Part shown: in pieces, positions 49,766 to 57,773 of the stretch | Layout of the letters: every line of letters begins with the position of its first letter | How positions within the stretch are numbered: the stretch's first letter is position 1 | Assembly (NCBI GenBank): GCA_004323695.1 | Contig: SCRU01000152.1 | Location: 47,966-111,965, forward strand | Length of the DNA: 64,000 nt | From: Burkholderiaceae bacterium | Lineage (GTDB): Bacteria; Pseudomonadota; Gammaproteobacteria; Burkholderiales; Burkholderiaceae_C | Direction: 5' to 3' | The notes under the pieces: model-generated | Seen by the model: the letters and a program-made list of their open reading frames with translations, nothing else | Database searches by the model: none | Told to the model about the DNA's origin: nothing | Program-made: the position numbers and the translations under genes

Positions 49766-51129
49766 GCACGACCGCCGCGATCCCGGCACCGCGTCCGCAT
49801 CTGTGGCGGGCGTTCCTCGCGTTCCTGCTGCCGATGATGGCCGCCAACATCCTGCAGGCGCTGTCGGGCACCATCAACAACGTCTATCTCGGCCAGATGC
49901 TCGGTGTGCGCGCGATGGCGGCGGTCTCCGCGTTCTTTCCGATCCTGTTCTTCTTCATCTCGTTCATGATCGGCCTGGGCTCCGGCGCGTCGGTGCTGAT
50001 CGGCCAGGCCTGGGGCGCTCGCGAACGCGAACGGGTCAAGGCCATCGCCGGCACCACGTTGACCGTCGGGTTGATCGTTGGGCTGCTGGTGGCGCTGTTC
50101 GGCGGCGTGCTGACCGGGCCGATGCTGCGCCTGCTGCACACGCCGGCCGACATTCTGCCGCAGACCACCGCGTACGCGCGCATCATGCTGATCGCGGCGC
50201 CCGGGATCTTCGTGTTCCTGCTCGTCACCTCGATGCTGCGCGGCGTCAGCGACACGGTGAGCCCGCTGATCACCCTGGCGGTCTCCACCGCGATCGGGCT
50301 CGTGCTGACGCCCGCGCTGATCCGCGGCTGGGGCGGGCTGCCGCAGATGGGCGTAGCCAGCGGCGCCTGGGCCGCGGTCGCATCGTACGCGGCGGGCCTG
50401 GCCTGGCTCGCCTGGCACATGCTGCGGCGCGGCCATCCGCTCGCGCCCGATGCGGTGTTCCTGCGCCATATGAAGGTGGATCGCGCGATCCTGGCGCGCG
50501 TGCTGCGTATCGGCCTGCCGACCGCGATGCAGGTGATCACGATGTCGCTGGCCGAGGTGGCGGTGCTGTTCCTGGTGAATCGTTTCGGTTCGGATGCGAC
50601 CGCCGCCTACGGCGCGGTAAACCAGGTCATGTCGTACGTGCAGTTTCCGGCGATGTCGATCGCGATCACCGCGTCCATCCTCGGCGCGCAGGCGATCGGC
50701 GCGGGGCGATCCCACACACTGGGCGCGATCGCGCGCACCGGCATCCTGATGAACCTGGTGCTGACCGGTGGCCTGGTGTTGCTGGCCTACCTGTTCTCGC
50801 GCCCGCTGATTGGCCTGTTCATTACCAGCGCGCCGGTGGTTGACATCACGCAGACCCTGCTGCACATCATGCTGTGGAGCCTGGTCATCTACGGCATGGC
50901 CGCGGTGCTCTCCGGCCTGATGCGCGCCAGTGGTACCGTGCTGGTGCCGACCGGTCTCTCGATCTTCTGCATTCTCGCGGTCGAGGTTCCGGTCGCCTGG
51001 GGCATGAGCCGGCTGATCGGCCTGGAAGGGGTCTGGATAGGCTACCCGGCGGCGTTCATCGCGATGCTGCTGCTGCAGGCCGGCTACTACCGGCTGGTCT
51101 GGCGCAAGCGGCCGATACGAAGGCTCTGA
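49762..51129 (+). CDS. MATE-family multidrug/metabolite exporter
   Basis: A 455-residue membrane protein with twelve predicted helices and the two-fold repeat of MATE proteins. LLPMMAANILQALSGTINNV, FISFMIGLGSGASVLIGQAW and, in the second half, GLPTAMQVITMSLAEVAVL are typical. MATE exporters use a Na+ or H+ gradient to expel cationic compounds. It is coupled to DUF2239 and probably controlled from the doubled palindrome at 49054-49090. Confidence 0.93.
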   Translation: MSTTAAIPAPRPHLWRAFLAFLLPMMAANILQALSGTINNVYLGQMLGVRAMAAVSAFFPILFFFISFMIGLGSGASVLIGQAWGARERERVKAIAGTTLTVGLIVGLLVALFGGVLTGPMLRLLHTPADILPQTTAYARIMLIAAPGIFVFLLVTSMLRGVSDTVSPLITLAVSTAIGLVLTPALIRGWGGLPQMGVASGAWAAVASYAAGLAWLAWHMLRRGHPLAPDAVFLRHMKVDRAILARVLRIGLPTAMQVITMSLAEVAVLFLVNRFGSDATAAYGAVNQVMSYVQFPAMSIAITASILGAQAIGAGRSHTLGAIARTGILMNLVLTGGLVLLAYLFSRPLIGLFITSAPVVDITQTLLHIMLWSLVIYGMAAVLSGLMRASGTVLVPTGLSIFCILAVEVPVAWGMSRLIGLEGVWIGYPAAFIAMLLLQAGYYRLVWRKRPIRRL

Positions 51130-51187
51130 ACAAAGCTGTCGCACCGACCCTGGCGCCATTTCCTCCATCTTGCACAAGTCCGAAACC

Positions 51188-52480
51188 ATGAACGACAACG
51201 CCCCATCGATCTCCGCCCCCGGCAACCTCGCCCTGACGCCCATTGCGTCAACGGACCGGGTGTTTCACTGGCCGGAGCATGCGTCGCTCTGGTTCAGCCT
51301 GGGCGTGGGCCTGCTCGTCATCCAGGTTGGCGCCTACCTGGTGCCTGCGGTGGGCACACGCGACGCGATGCTGGCGATCCTGCTCGGCTCACTCGCGGGC
51401 TCCGGACTGCTCGCGTGGACCGCCAAGATCGGCTGCGACAGCGGCCTGTCCAGCGCGGGGCTGATGCACGCCACCTACGGCAGCCTGTTTGCCCGGTTGC
51501 CGGTGCTGCTCAACGTCGTGCAGCTAATCGGCTGGACCACGTTCGAACTGGTCATCATGCGCGACGGCACCTTGGCCATCAGCCAGCACACGCTGGGACT
51601 GAACCTTCACGGCAAGGTCGGCTGGGCGGTCACCACGCTGCTCTGGGGCGGCTTGCTGACGATCTTGATGGCCGGCTCCATGCTCACGCTGGTGCGCCGC
51701 TTTGTCGCAAGCTACGGGTTACCGCTGGTCATCGCCTCGCTGGTTTGGCTGACCTGGCAATTCGCCGGCAAGCTGCACACGAATGGCTTCGCGGCATTCT
51801 GGGCACGCTCCGGTGACGGCAGCATGGGCATGCTGTCGGCGCTGGACCTGGTGATTGCAATGCCGGTGTCGTGGTTGCCGCTGGTGGCCGACTACGCACG
51901 GCACGGCCACGGCGGCAAGAGCGCGCTGGGCGGGACCTGGCTGGGCTACACCATTGCCAATGTCTGGTGCTATGCACTTGGCGTGCTGGTGGCCAGCGTG
52001 GCCCATCCGGGTGACGACATGGTCGGCGCGCTGCTGCTGGCACAGGGCGGCCTGATAGCACTGAGCCTGATCCTGATCGACGAAATCGACAATGCCTATG
52101 GCGATGTCTACTCGGGTTCGGTCTCGGCGCACAGCCTCAAACCGTCCTGGAGCATTCGCCACTGGAGCGTGCTGCTCGCCCTGTTGTGCACCGCGCTGGC
52201 CCTGGTGCTGCCGATGCACAGTCTGGAGCCGTTTCTGCTCACGCTCAGCTCCGTGTTCGTGCCGCTGTATGGCGTGATCCTGGGTCGGCTGGGTTTCGGC
52301 AAGCGCCCCGTGCCGGCATCCTCATCCCGCAGAATCGACGTCACTGCCGCCGCATTGTGGCTGGCGGGCATTGCCACCTACCAGGCGACCGCCGCGTGGG
52401 CGCCGCAATGGGGCTCCGCACTGCCCACCCTCGCGCTCACCTTTGCGCTGGCCTGGCTCACGCGCCCGAAACAGGCCTGA
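51188..52480 (+). CDS. cytX: Putative hydroxymethylpyrimidine transporter CytX
   Basis: A 430-residue permease of the NCS1 (cytosine/purine) family, with about twelve helices. WPEHASLWFSLGVGLLVIQV and the middle PVSWLPLVADYARHG are diagnostic of CytX. CytX-type transporters are usually linked to thiamine genes and take up hydroxymethylpyrimidine, and thiD lies directly beyond it in convergent orientation (nine bases between stops). The ATG at 51188 is preferred to a TTG at 51170. Confidence 0.85.
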   Translation: MNDNAPSISAPGNLALTPIASTDRVFHWPEHASLWFSLGVGLLVIQVGAYLVPAVGTRDAMLAILLGSLAGSGLLAWTAKIGCDSGLSSAGLMHATYGSLFARLPVLLNVVQLIGWTTFELVIMRDGTLAISQHTLGLNLHGKVGWAVTTLLWGGLLTILMAGSMLTLVRRFVASYGLPLVIASLVWLTWQFAGKLHTNGFAAFWARSGDGSMGMLSALDLVIAMPVSWLPLVADYARHGHGGKSALGGTWLGYTIANVWCYALGVLVASVAHPGDDMVGALLLAQGGLIALSLILIDEIDNAYGDVYSGSVSAHSLKPSWSIRHWSVLLALLCTALALVLPMHSLEPFLLTLSSVFVPLYGVILGRLGFGKRPVPASSSRRIDVTAAALWLAGIATYQATAAWAPQWGSALPTLALTFALAWLTRPKQA

Positions 52481-52488
52481 CGAACCCG

Positions 52489-53346
52489 TTACGGCGTTCG
52501 CCGAATCTGCAGCGGCACGGGTGCATGGCCGTGATTCAGCGGGCCATGCCCGTGGCCGGTTTGCACGCGGGCGCCCGCTTCAATCGCCGCCAGAATATAG
52601 GCCCGCGCCCGCTCCACCGCCGACGCCAACGGCAAGCCCAGTGCCAGATGAGCCGCAATCGCCGACGACAGCGTGCAGCCCGTGCCATGCACGTTGCGGC
52701 TGACGATGCGTGTCGATGCCAGGCGCTCGCGTGCACCACCGGCTTGCGCCAGCACGTCGACCACCTGATCGCCCGGAAGGTGGCCACCCTTGAGCAACAC
52801 GGCGCGTGCGCCCATCGCCAAGAGGTCGCTGGCGGCCTGGTCGAGCGCCTCGACCGACGGGATGTGCCGCTCCAGCAGCAATGACGCCTCGTCCAGATTG
52901 GGTGTCACCACGGCCGCGCGCGGAAACAGCTGCTGCACCAACACTTGCACCGTCTCCGGCGCGATCAGCCGGTCGCCACTGGTCGCGACCATCACCGGGT
53001 CCAGCACGACCCGCTCGAGCCGGTAGTGGTCAATCGCCCACGCCACCACGCTCACAGTCTCCGGTGAATGCAGCATGCCGATCTTCACGGCGTCCACGCC
53101 GATATCGTCCAGCACCGCCTGAATCTGGGCCTTCACCATGTCCGGCGGAATCCCGTGGATGGCACGCACGCCCACGGTGTTTTGTGCGGTGATCGCCGTG
53201 ATGGCGGTCATGCCGTAGCAGCCCAGCGCACTGAAGGTTTTGAGATCCGCCTGGATACCGGCGCCGCCGCCGCTGTCGGACCCGGCAATCGACAGCACCC
53301 GCGGATAGCGCCCGTCCAGCGGCTCGGCAGAATTGTTCTGGGTCAT
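52489..53346 (-). CDS. thiD: Hydroxymethylpyrimidine (phosphate) kinase
   Basis: A 285-residue ribokinase-fold enzyme that phosphorylates HMP and HMP-P for thiamine. It starts LSIAGSDSGGGAGIQADLKT, has AITAQNTVGVRAIHGIPPD, DPVMVATSGDRLI and the anion-hole NVHGTGCTLSSAIAAHLAL. It converges on cytX and diverges from the thi operon, so it lies outside the riboswitch-controlled transcript at 53417. The start at 53346 (MTQNNSAEPLD) matches the family. Confidence 0.94.
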   Translation of the reverse strand: MTQNNSAEPLDGRYPRVLSIAGSDSGGGAGIQADLKTFSALGCYGMTAITAITAQNTVGVRAIHGIPPDMVKAQIQAVLDDIGVDAVKIGMLHSPETVSVVAWAIDHYRLERVVLDPVMVATSGDRLIAPETVQVLVQQLFPRAAVVTPNLDEASLLLERHIPSVEALDQAASDLLAMGARAVLLKGGHLPGDQVVDVLAQAGGARERLASTRIVSRNVHGTGCTLSSAIAAHLALGLPLASAVERARAYILAAIEAGARVQTGHGHGPLNHGHAPVPLQIRRTP

Positions 53347-53416
53347 CCCGAAAATTATGCGGCAATTCCATTCGCGACCAAGTGCTTCTTGATGTGCTGT
53401 AATTGGGGCCAAGGAC

Positions 53417-53498
53417 GAAACAGGGGTGTCTGCCGCACTGGCCAGGCTGAGATCAAACCCTAAGACCCGATCCAGGTCATGCTGGCGTGGGAAGTTTC
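53417..53498 (+). ncRNA. Thiamine pyrophosphate (TPP) riboswitch
   Basis: The THI element consensus is readable: GGGGTGTCTGCC at the 5' side, the invariant CTGAGA (53446-53451) followed by ACCC, then CCCGATCCAGGTCATGCTGG and GCGTGGGAAG. Bases GAAAC (53417-53421) and GTTTC (53494-53498) close P1. It lies 51 bases before the thiO ATG. A short GAGG/CCTC hairpin followed by GTTTTG (about 53506-53521) might act as the terminator or the ribosome-site mask in the off state. Confidence 0.93.
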
Positions 53499-53549
53499 CA
53501 ACAATGAGGCCCCCTCGTTTTGTCCAGCTGTTGCTGCACAGATGGACTC

Positions 53550-54665
53550 ATGAATTTTCGCGCTCCCTCAACGACTCCGGCCTCCGTGGTTCTCGGCGCC
53601 GGCCTGATGGGCCGGCTGCTGGCCGTGCAACTTGCGCACGCGGGCCATCGGGTCGAATTGTTCGATGCCGCCGGCCCGCAGGCCGAGGGCGCTGCCGCCC
53701 GGGTCGCGGCGGCCATGCTGGCCCCGCTCGCCGAATCGGCCGTGACCGAAGCCAGTGTCGTGCAAATGGGATTGCATGCAATGGCGCGATGGCCGGCCTT
53801 GATCTCCAAGCTCGACGAACCCGTCTTCTTTCAGCAGCAGGGCTCGCTGGTTTTGTGGCACCGACAGGACACGGCAGAGGCAGCACGCTTTACCCATCAG
53901 CTGGGGGCCATGCGCGGCAGCGTTCCGCAGTTGCCCGCCCCGCAGGCGCTGGATGCGGCCGGCGTCGCACGGCTGGAGCCCTCGCTGGCTGCGCGATTCG
54001 CACAAGGGCTATATCTGCCCGGAGAAGGCCAGCTCGACAACCGTCAATTGCTGGCCGCCTTGTTGCAGCACCTGGAAAAGCTGCAGGCCCGGCTGCACTG
54101 GCACAGTCCGCGCGATCCTCGCGACTTCACCCCAGGGCAGCCCGGTCAACCAGACTGGGTCTTCGATTGCCGCGGCCTGGGCGCGCGCGGCCAGTGGCCC
54201 GACGTGCGCGGGGTACGCGGGGAAATCATCCGGGTCCACGCGCCCGAGGTGGCGTTGACGCGACCGACACGCCTGATTCATCCGCGGTACCCCCTTTACA
54301 TCGTCCCCAAGCAGGACCATCTGTTTGTGATCGGGGCAACTGAAATCGAGTCGGACGATCTCTCCCCCCCCAGCGTCCGCTCGACTCTTGAGCTGCTCAG
54401 CGCTGCCTACACCGTGCACTCCGGCTTTGCCGAGGCGCGCATCCTGGAAATCGCCACGCAATGCCGCCCCGCGCTGCCAGACAACCTGCCGGCCATTCGG
54501 CAACTGGGCCCGCGCGTGCTGCAGATCAACGGACTGTTCCGCCACGGCTTCATGATCGCGCCGGCACTGCTCGATGTGGTGATGGAATGGGTGGGCCACG
54601 GCGAGTCCGGGTTGGCCGCAAGCTTTGGCCTGGACATCGAACCCGCCTGCGGGGCAGTCTCATGA
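53550..54665 (+). CDS. thiO: Glycine oxidase ThiO
   Basis: ThiO (371 residues) oxidises glycine to iminoglycine for thiazole formation. SVVLGAGLMGRLLAVQLAHA is the FAD-binding start, ARVAAAMLAPLAESAVTEAS the covalent/flavin-contact region, and LFRHGFMIAPALLDVVMEW the C-terminal signature. It is first in the riboswitch-controlled operon and overlaps thiS by ATGA. TTG at 53520 is an unlikely earlier start. Confidence 0.93.
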   Translation: MNFRAPSTTPASVVLGAGLMGRLLAVQLAHAGHRVELFDAAGPQAEGAAARVAAAMLAPLAESAVTEASVVQMGLHAMARWPALISKLDEPVFFQQQGSLVLWHRQDTAEAARFTHQLGAMRGSVPQLPAPQALDAAGVARLEPSLAARFAQGLYLPGEGQLDNRQLLAALLQHLEKLQARLHWHSPRDPRDFTPGQPGQPDWVFDCRGLGARGQWPDVRGVRGEIIRVHAPEVALTRPTRLIHPRYPLYIVPKQDHLFVIGATEIESDDLSPPSVRSTLELLSAAYTVHSGFAEARILEIATQCRPALPDNLPAIRQLGPRVLQINGLFRHGFMIAPALLDVVMEWVGHGESGLAASFGLDIEPACGAVS

Positions 54666-54859
54666 AAATCACGCTGAACCAAATCACCCACGAAGTCCAG
54701 CCGGGCGCCACACTGACCGACGCGTTGACCCTGCTTCAGGCCCGTCCTCCGTTCGCCGTGGCCGTGAACCTGCAGTTCGTGCCCAACACACGCTATGCGC
54801 AAACGCCGCTGCGGCCCGATGACAACATCGAAGTCATCTTCCCCGTCACCGGCGGTTGA
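54662..54859 (+). CDS. thiS: Sulfur carrier protein ThiS
   Basis: A 65-residue ubiquitin-like sulfur carrier. It begins MKITLNQITHEVQPGATL, contains FAVAVNLQFVPNTRYAQ and DDNIEVIFPVTGG, and ends in the required GG, to which the thiocarboxylate is attached. Its start is inside the thiO stop and it lies 13 bases before thiG. The frame also opens upstream inside thiO, which is not meaningful. Confidence 0.93.
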   Translation: MKITLNQITHEVQPGATLTDALTLLQARPPFAVAVNLQFVPNTRYAQTPLRPDDNIEVIFPVTGG

Positions 54860-54872
54860 AAGGACGCACGCC

Positions 54873-55685
54873 ATGCAAACAACCCCCAAGCCCCCCGACC
54901 CCCTGATCCTGTACGGTCACACCTTTCAAAGCCGGCTGCTGCTGGGCACGGCGCGCTATCCGTCCCCCGCCACGCTGGAGGCGGCCGTTCGGCGCGCGCA
55001 CCCCGCGATGCTGACCGCCTCGCTGCGACGCCAACAGGCGGTGGACCATGGCGCGGGCAACAGCTTCTGGGAGCTGCTGCGCCGGCTCGAGGTGCCGGTG
55101 CTGCCCAACACGGCCGGCTGCCACAGCGCGCAGGAAGCCATCACCACGGCGCACATGGCGCGGGAGGTTTTTGCCACGCCCTGGATCAAGCTCGAACTGA
55201 TTGGTGACGACTACACGCTGCAACCCGACACCCTCAACCTGGTCGAAGTGGCCGGCCGGCTCATCAAGGATGGCTTTCAGGTACTGCCTTATTGCACCGA
55301 GGATCTGGTGCTGTGCCAGCGCCTGGTGGACGCGGGATGCCAGGCGGTGATGCCCTGGGCGGCACCGATCGGCACGGGCAAGGGCCCGGTCAATCCCTAT
55401 GCGCTGCGCATGCTGCGCGAGCGGCTGTCCGTGCCCATGATCGTGGATGCGGGGCTGGGCCTGCCCTCGCATGCCTGCCAGGTCATGGAATGGGGTTTCG
55501 ATGGCGTCTTGCTGAACACGGCCGTCGCGCTGGCCCAGAACCCGGTGGCCATGGCGGGCGCGTTCGCCGCTGCCGTACAGGCAGGACGCGATGCGCACCG
55601 CTCGGGTGTCATGTCCGCACAGGATACGGCGCAGCCCAGCACACCGGTACTGGGCACACCCTTCTGGCACGAGGCCAGCGCATGA
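54873..55685 (+). CDS. thiG: Thiazole synthase ThiG
   Basis: ThiG (270 residues) condenses deoxyxylulose 5-phosphate, iminoglycine and ThiS-thiocarboxylate to the thiazole. LLLGTARYPSPATLEAAVRR, LPNTAGCHSAQEAITTAHMA, TPWIKLELIGDDYTLQPD (with the Schiff-base lysine), and AVMPWAAPIGTGKGPVNPY are all present. AAGGA precedes the ATG at 54873. The stop overlaps thiE by ATGA. Confidence 0.94.
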   Translation: MQTTPKPPDPLILYGHTFQSRLLLGTARYPSPATLEAAVRRAHPAMLTASLRRQQAVDHGAGNSFWELLRRLEVPVLPNTAGCHSAQEAITTAHMAREVFATPWIKLELIGDDYTLQPDTLNLVEVAGRLIKDGFQVLPYCTEDLVLCQRLVDAGCQAVMPWAAPIGTGKGPVNPYALRMLRERLSVPMIVDAGLGLPSHACQVMEWGFDGVLLNTAVALAQNPVAMAGAFAAAVQAGRDAHRSGVMSAQDTAQPSTPVLGTPFWHEASA

Positions 55686-56587
55686 CGTCGCCGCACGACA
55701 TGGCACAGGCCATCGTGGCGCAGCACCGGTCCACGCTCGGGCTGACGCCGCCGGCCCGCACGGCGCCCGTTTTCAACAGTGAGACGCCCGTCTATCGAGC
55801 CGCCAAGCAGGCGTGCCTGGATCTGGGCTTCATCGAAACCGACGCGGAATGCCTGGCCCATGCCTGGCAGGCGATGACGCTGCGCCAGGGTCGCTTCGAC
55901 CCTACCGGCTGGCCCGCGGAACCGCAGGATTTTGGCCTGCGCCCCTGGCCACGGCAGGACGCTTTCGCCAACTGCCCGAAACGGCTTGGCCTGTACGCCG
56001 TGCTGCCCGACGCCGCCTGGGTGGCGCGCATGGCGCACGCGGGCGTCCCCACGGTGCAACTGCGCTTCAAATCCGGCGACGCGCAGGCCGTGGCGCGTGA
56101 AGTGCGCGCGGCAGTCAATGCCGTCCAGGGCACGGATGCACTGCTGTTCATCAATGACCACTGGCAGGCCGCGATCGCGGCGGGCGCCTACGGCGTGCAT
56201 CTCGGGCAGGAAGACCTCGCCACAGCCGACTTGCCCGCCATCCGCGCGGCCGGGCTGCGGCTCGGCCTCTCCAGCCACGGCTATGCCGAGATGCTGCGTG
56301 TGGACAGCTTCAGTCCGAGCTACATCGCGATGGGCGCGGTGTACCCCACCACGCTCAAGGCCATGCCCACCGCGCCGCAAGGGCCAGGCCGCCTGGCCGC
56401 CTACGCGCGGCTGATGCGCAACTACCCACTGGTGGCGATTGGCGGCATCGATGGCGGCAAACTGCCCGAGGTGCTCGCCAGCGGCGTGGGATCGGTCGCG
56501 GTCGTGCGCGCGCTCGTCACCGCGGCGCAACCCGAAGCCGCCGCGGCGAAATTGAAGTCCGAGATACGGAACTGGATGGCGCGGTAA
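55682..56587 (+). CDS. thiE: Thiamine-phosphate synthase ThiE with an N-terminal extension
   Basis: ThiE joins HMP-PP and thiazole phosphate. The catalytic TIM-barrel occupies about residues 100-301: LYAVLPDAAWVARMAHAGVP, FINDHWQAAIAAGAYGVHLG, YIAMGAVYPTTLKAMP and VAIGGIDGGKLPEVL. The first 98 residues are an extra domain not present in classical ThiE (about 210 residues). It has no motif I recognise and may be a partner-binding region. It is last in the riboswitch-controlled operon. Confidence 0.9.
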   Translation: MTSPHDMAQAIVAQHRSTLGLTPPARTAPVFNSETPVYRAAKQACLDLGFIETDAECLAHAWQAMTLRQGRFDPTGWPAEPQDFGLRPWPRQDAFANCPKRLGLYAVLPDAAWVARMAHAGVPTVQLRFKSGDAQAVAREVRAAVNAVQGTDALLFINDHWQAAIAAGAYGVHLGQEDLATADLPAIRAAGLRLGLSSHGYAEMLRVDSFSPSYIAMGAVYPTTLKAMPTAPQGPGRLAAYARLMRNYPLVAIGGIDGGKLPEVLASGVGSVAVVRALVTAAQPEAAAAKLKSEIRNWMAR

Positions 56588-56879
56588 TCCAGCGCAAAAC
56601 GCGACGCCGTGAAACCCTCGAAACACCGAAAAATTAAAGAAAATACGCCGCTAGCCGTTACCCAATATGGAATGATCGCTTCAATTCATATAGCAATCAT
56701 GAAATCGAACGCCGCAGGACTGCATTGCCGCTGGGGCCTGCAAAGCGCAGGCGGAGCGGCCACGACTCACCTACCCTGACAATGCCCCCGCCCAAGGCTT
56801 GCCGCCGCACACTACCGCCATCCATCGGCTCGATCAGCAGCGGGATTTGCGGAAAACATTGCTATAATTTAAGGCTTGT
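56588..56879. other. Gene-free stretch before the tRNA
   Basis: No reading frame or RNA gene is supported in these 292 bases. Bases 56620-56700 are A+T-rich; the rest is G+C-rich. An extended -10 element (TGCTATAAT, 56860-56868) near the right end is the probable tRNA promoter, 11 bases before the mature 5' end. Confidence 0.6.
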
Positions 56880-56955
56880 TCCTCGATAGCTCAGTCGGTA
56901 GAGCGCCGGACTGTTAATCCGTAGGTCCCTGGTTCGAGCCCAGGTCGAGGAGCCA
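56880..56955 (+). tRNA. tRNA-Asn (GTT)
   Basis: A 76-base cloverleaf with encoded CCA: acceptor TCCTCGA/TCGAGGA (56880-56886 with 56945-56951), G discriminator, anticodon loop CTGTTAA with GTT, and the T-arm GGTTCGAGCC. The 3' end of such genes is a common integration site, and the DNA beyond it has a different character (lower G+C, accessory genes). Confidence 0.96.
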
Positions 56956-56980
56956 CTACATGCCATACAGGCATTGAAAA

Positions 56981-57010
56981 GCCGACTATCAAAATGATAG
57001 TCGGCTTTTT
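56981..57010 (+). terminator. Terminator of the tRNA transcript
   Basis: Perfect ten-base-pair stem GCCGACTATC/GATAGTCGGC with loop AAAAT and a run of five T. Confidence 0.9.
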
Positions 57011-57027
57011 ACTTTTTAGACGTTTTA

Positions 57028-57042
57028 TTAGACACTGTCTAA
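57028..57042. repeat. Palindrome at the island edge
   Basis: TTAGACA-C-TGTCTAA, 86 bases after the mature tRNA end, in A+T-rich DNA. TTTTAGAC also occurs at 57015-57022. It could be a recombinase-binding arm or a relic of an integrated element. Confidence 0.35.
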
Positions 57043-57096
57043 TATCCAGTAGTTAAGGATGACCTTGCCCGTGGAATCCATATTCCACAGCGGCTC

Positions 57097-57200
57097 TCAT
57101 GTGCTGACTCGCTGCGGCTGATTGGCCAGCCAGCTTTCCTCAAACTGCGTCGGGCTACCATACGCCAGCGTCGAGTGCAACTGATGCAGCCGGCGTGCGG
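57097..57200 (-). pseudogene. C-terminal fragment of an IS3-family transposase
   Basis: On the minus strand the frame ends with LHSTLAYGSPTQFEESWLAN and then QPQRVST and a stop, matching the C-terminus of IS3-type OrfB proteins, where RRLHSTLGYxSPxxFE precedes the end. Upstream of RRLHQLHST the resemblance stops and no DDE core is present, so this is a remnant. A hairpin GTGGAAT/ATTCCAC lies just past the stop (57071-57088). Confidence 0.6.
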
Positions 57201-57578
57201 CCAGGCACGCCCGCGTGCTCGCAGGCAACCCGATCATCGAAGCGCCGCCAGGATCTGGACGATGCTGCGCAGCTGCGTCGGGTCGAATCCGGCAAGCGTG
57301 CATGCGAAAACCCCGCGTCCCGGGCCTTCTTGCAGGGTCTGCTTGGCAGCGAAAGCGGGTGTTCACGGCTGACTGGCCAACTCACACAAGGCGCTAGGAG
57401 CAGTCATTGATGAACGTCTCGTAGTGGGATGCCACCCTATGCGGTCAAGTGGCGATTCAATATCAAGAATTGGAGCCTCGCCAATGCGATAACAAGGGTA
57501 AGCTTCATCTCAATTGTGCACTGCATATTGCAGTACATTTAAGCCTTATAAAACCATGAGGCAAATCGCCTGAACACA
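57201..57578. other. Gene-poor stretch at the start of the island
   Basis: No supported gene. G+C content falls from left to right. The palindrome ACTGCA-TAT-TGCAGT (57520-57534) lies 45 bases upstream of the next ATG and is the likely operator of the following operon. Confidence 0.5.
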
Positions 57579-57773
57579 ATGGCCAGTCAACGTCCGAAAG
57601 TGAAGACCGCAACGATGACGCTGCGTGTTGATCCGAAGATCAAAGCGGCGGCAGAGGCGGCGGCAGAACGGGAGCACCGCAGCATCACCAGCCTAATTGA
57701 GGTGCTGATCCTCGACCATTGCCGCTCGCTCGGACTCACCGCAGGACAAAACGGCAAGGAACAGCAGCAATGA
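57579..57773 (+). CDS. Ribbon-helix-helix (Arc-like) DNA-binding protein
   Basis: A 64-residue protein with the ribbon-helix-helix pattern: beta strand TATMTLRVDP, helix A KIKAAAEAAAEREHR, turn and helix B SITSLIEVLILDHCRSLG. Such proteins bind operators as dimers and often act as antitoxins or autorepressors. It starts 45 bases after the ACTGCA palindrome and overlaps the NADAR gene by ATGA, which fits a regulator or antitoxin of the operon. Confidence 0.75.
   Translation: MASQRPKVKTATMTLRVDPKIKAAAEAAAEREHRSITSLIEVLILDHCRSLGLTAGQNGKEQQQ

Noticed and set aside
49603..51243. 546-codon open frame on the minus strand
   Set aside because: Antisense to the DUF2239 and MATE genes; very rich in Arg, Gln and His, without motifs.
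53500..53525. Strong intrinsic terminator after the TPP riboswitch
   Set aside because: Only a four-base-pair GAGG/CCTC stem with GTTTTG is present; too weak to call by itself, so it is mentioned only as a possible expression platform.
57175..57410. Several 60-71-codon plus-strand frames in the island start
   Set aside because: They overlap each other, lack ribosome sites and recognisable features, and lie over transposon debris.
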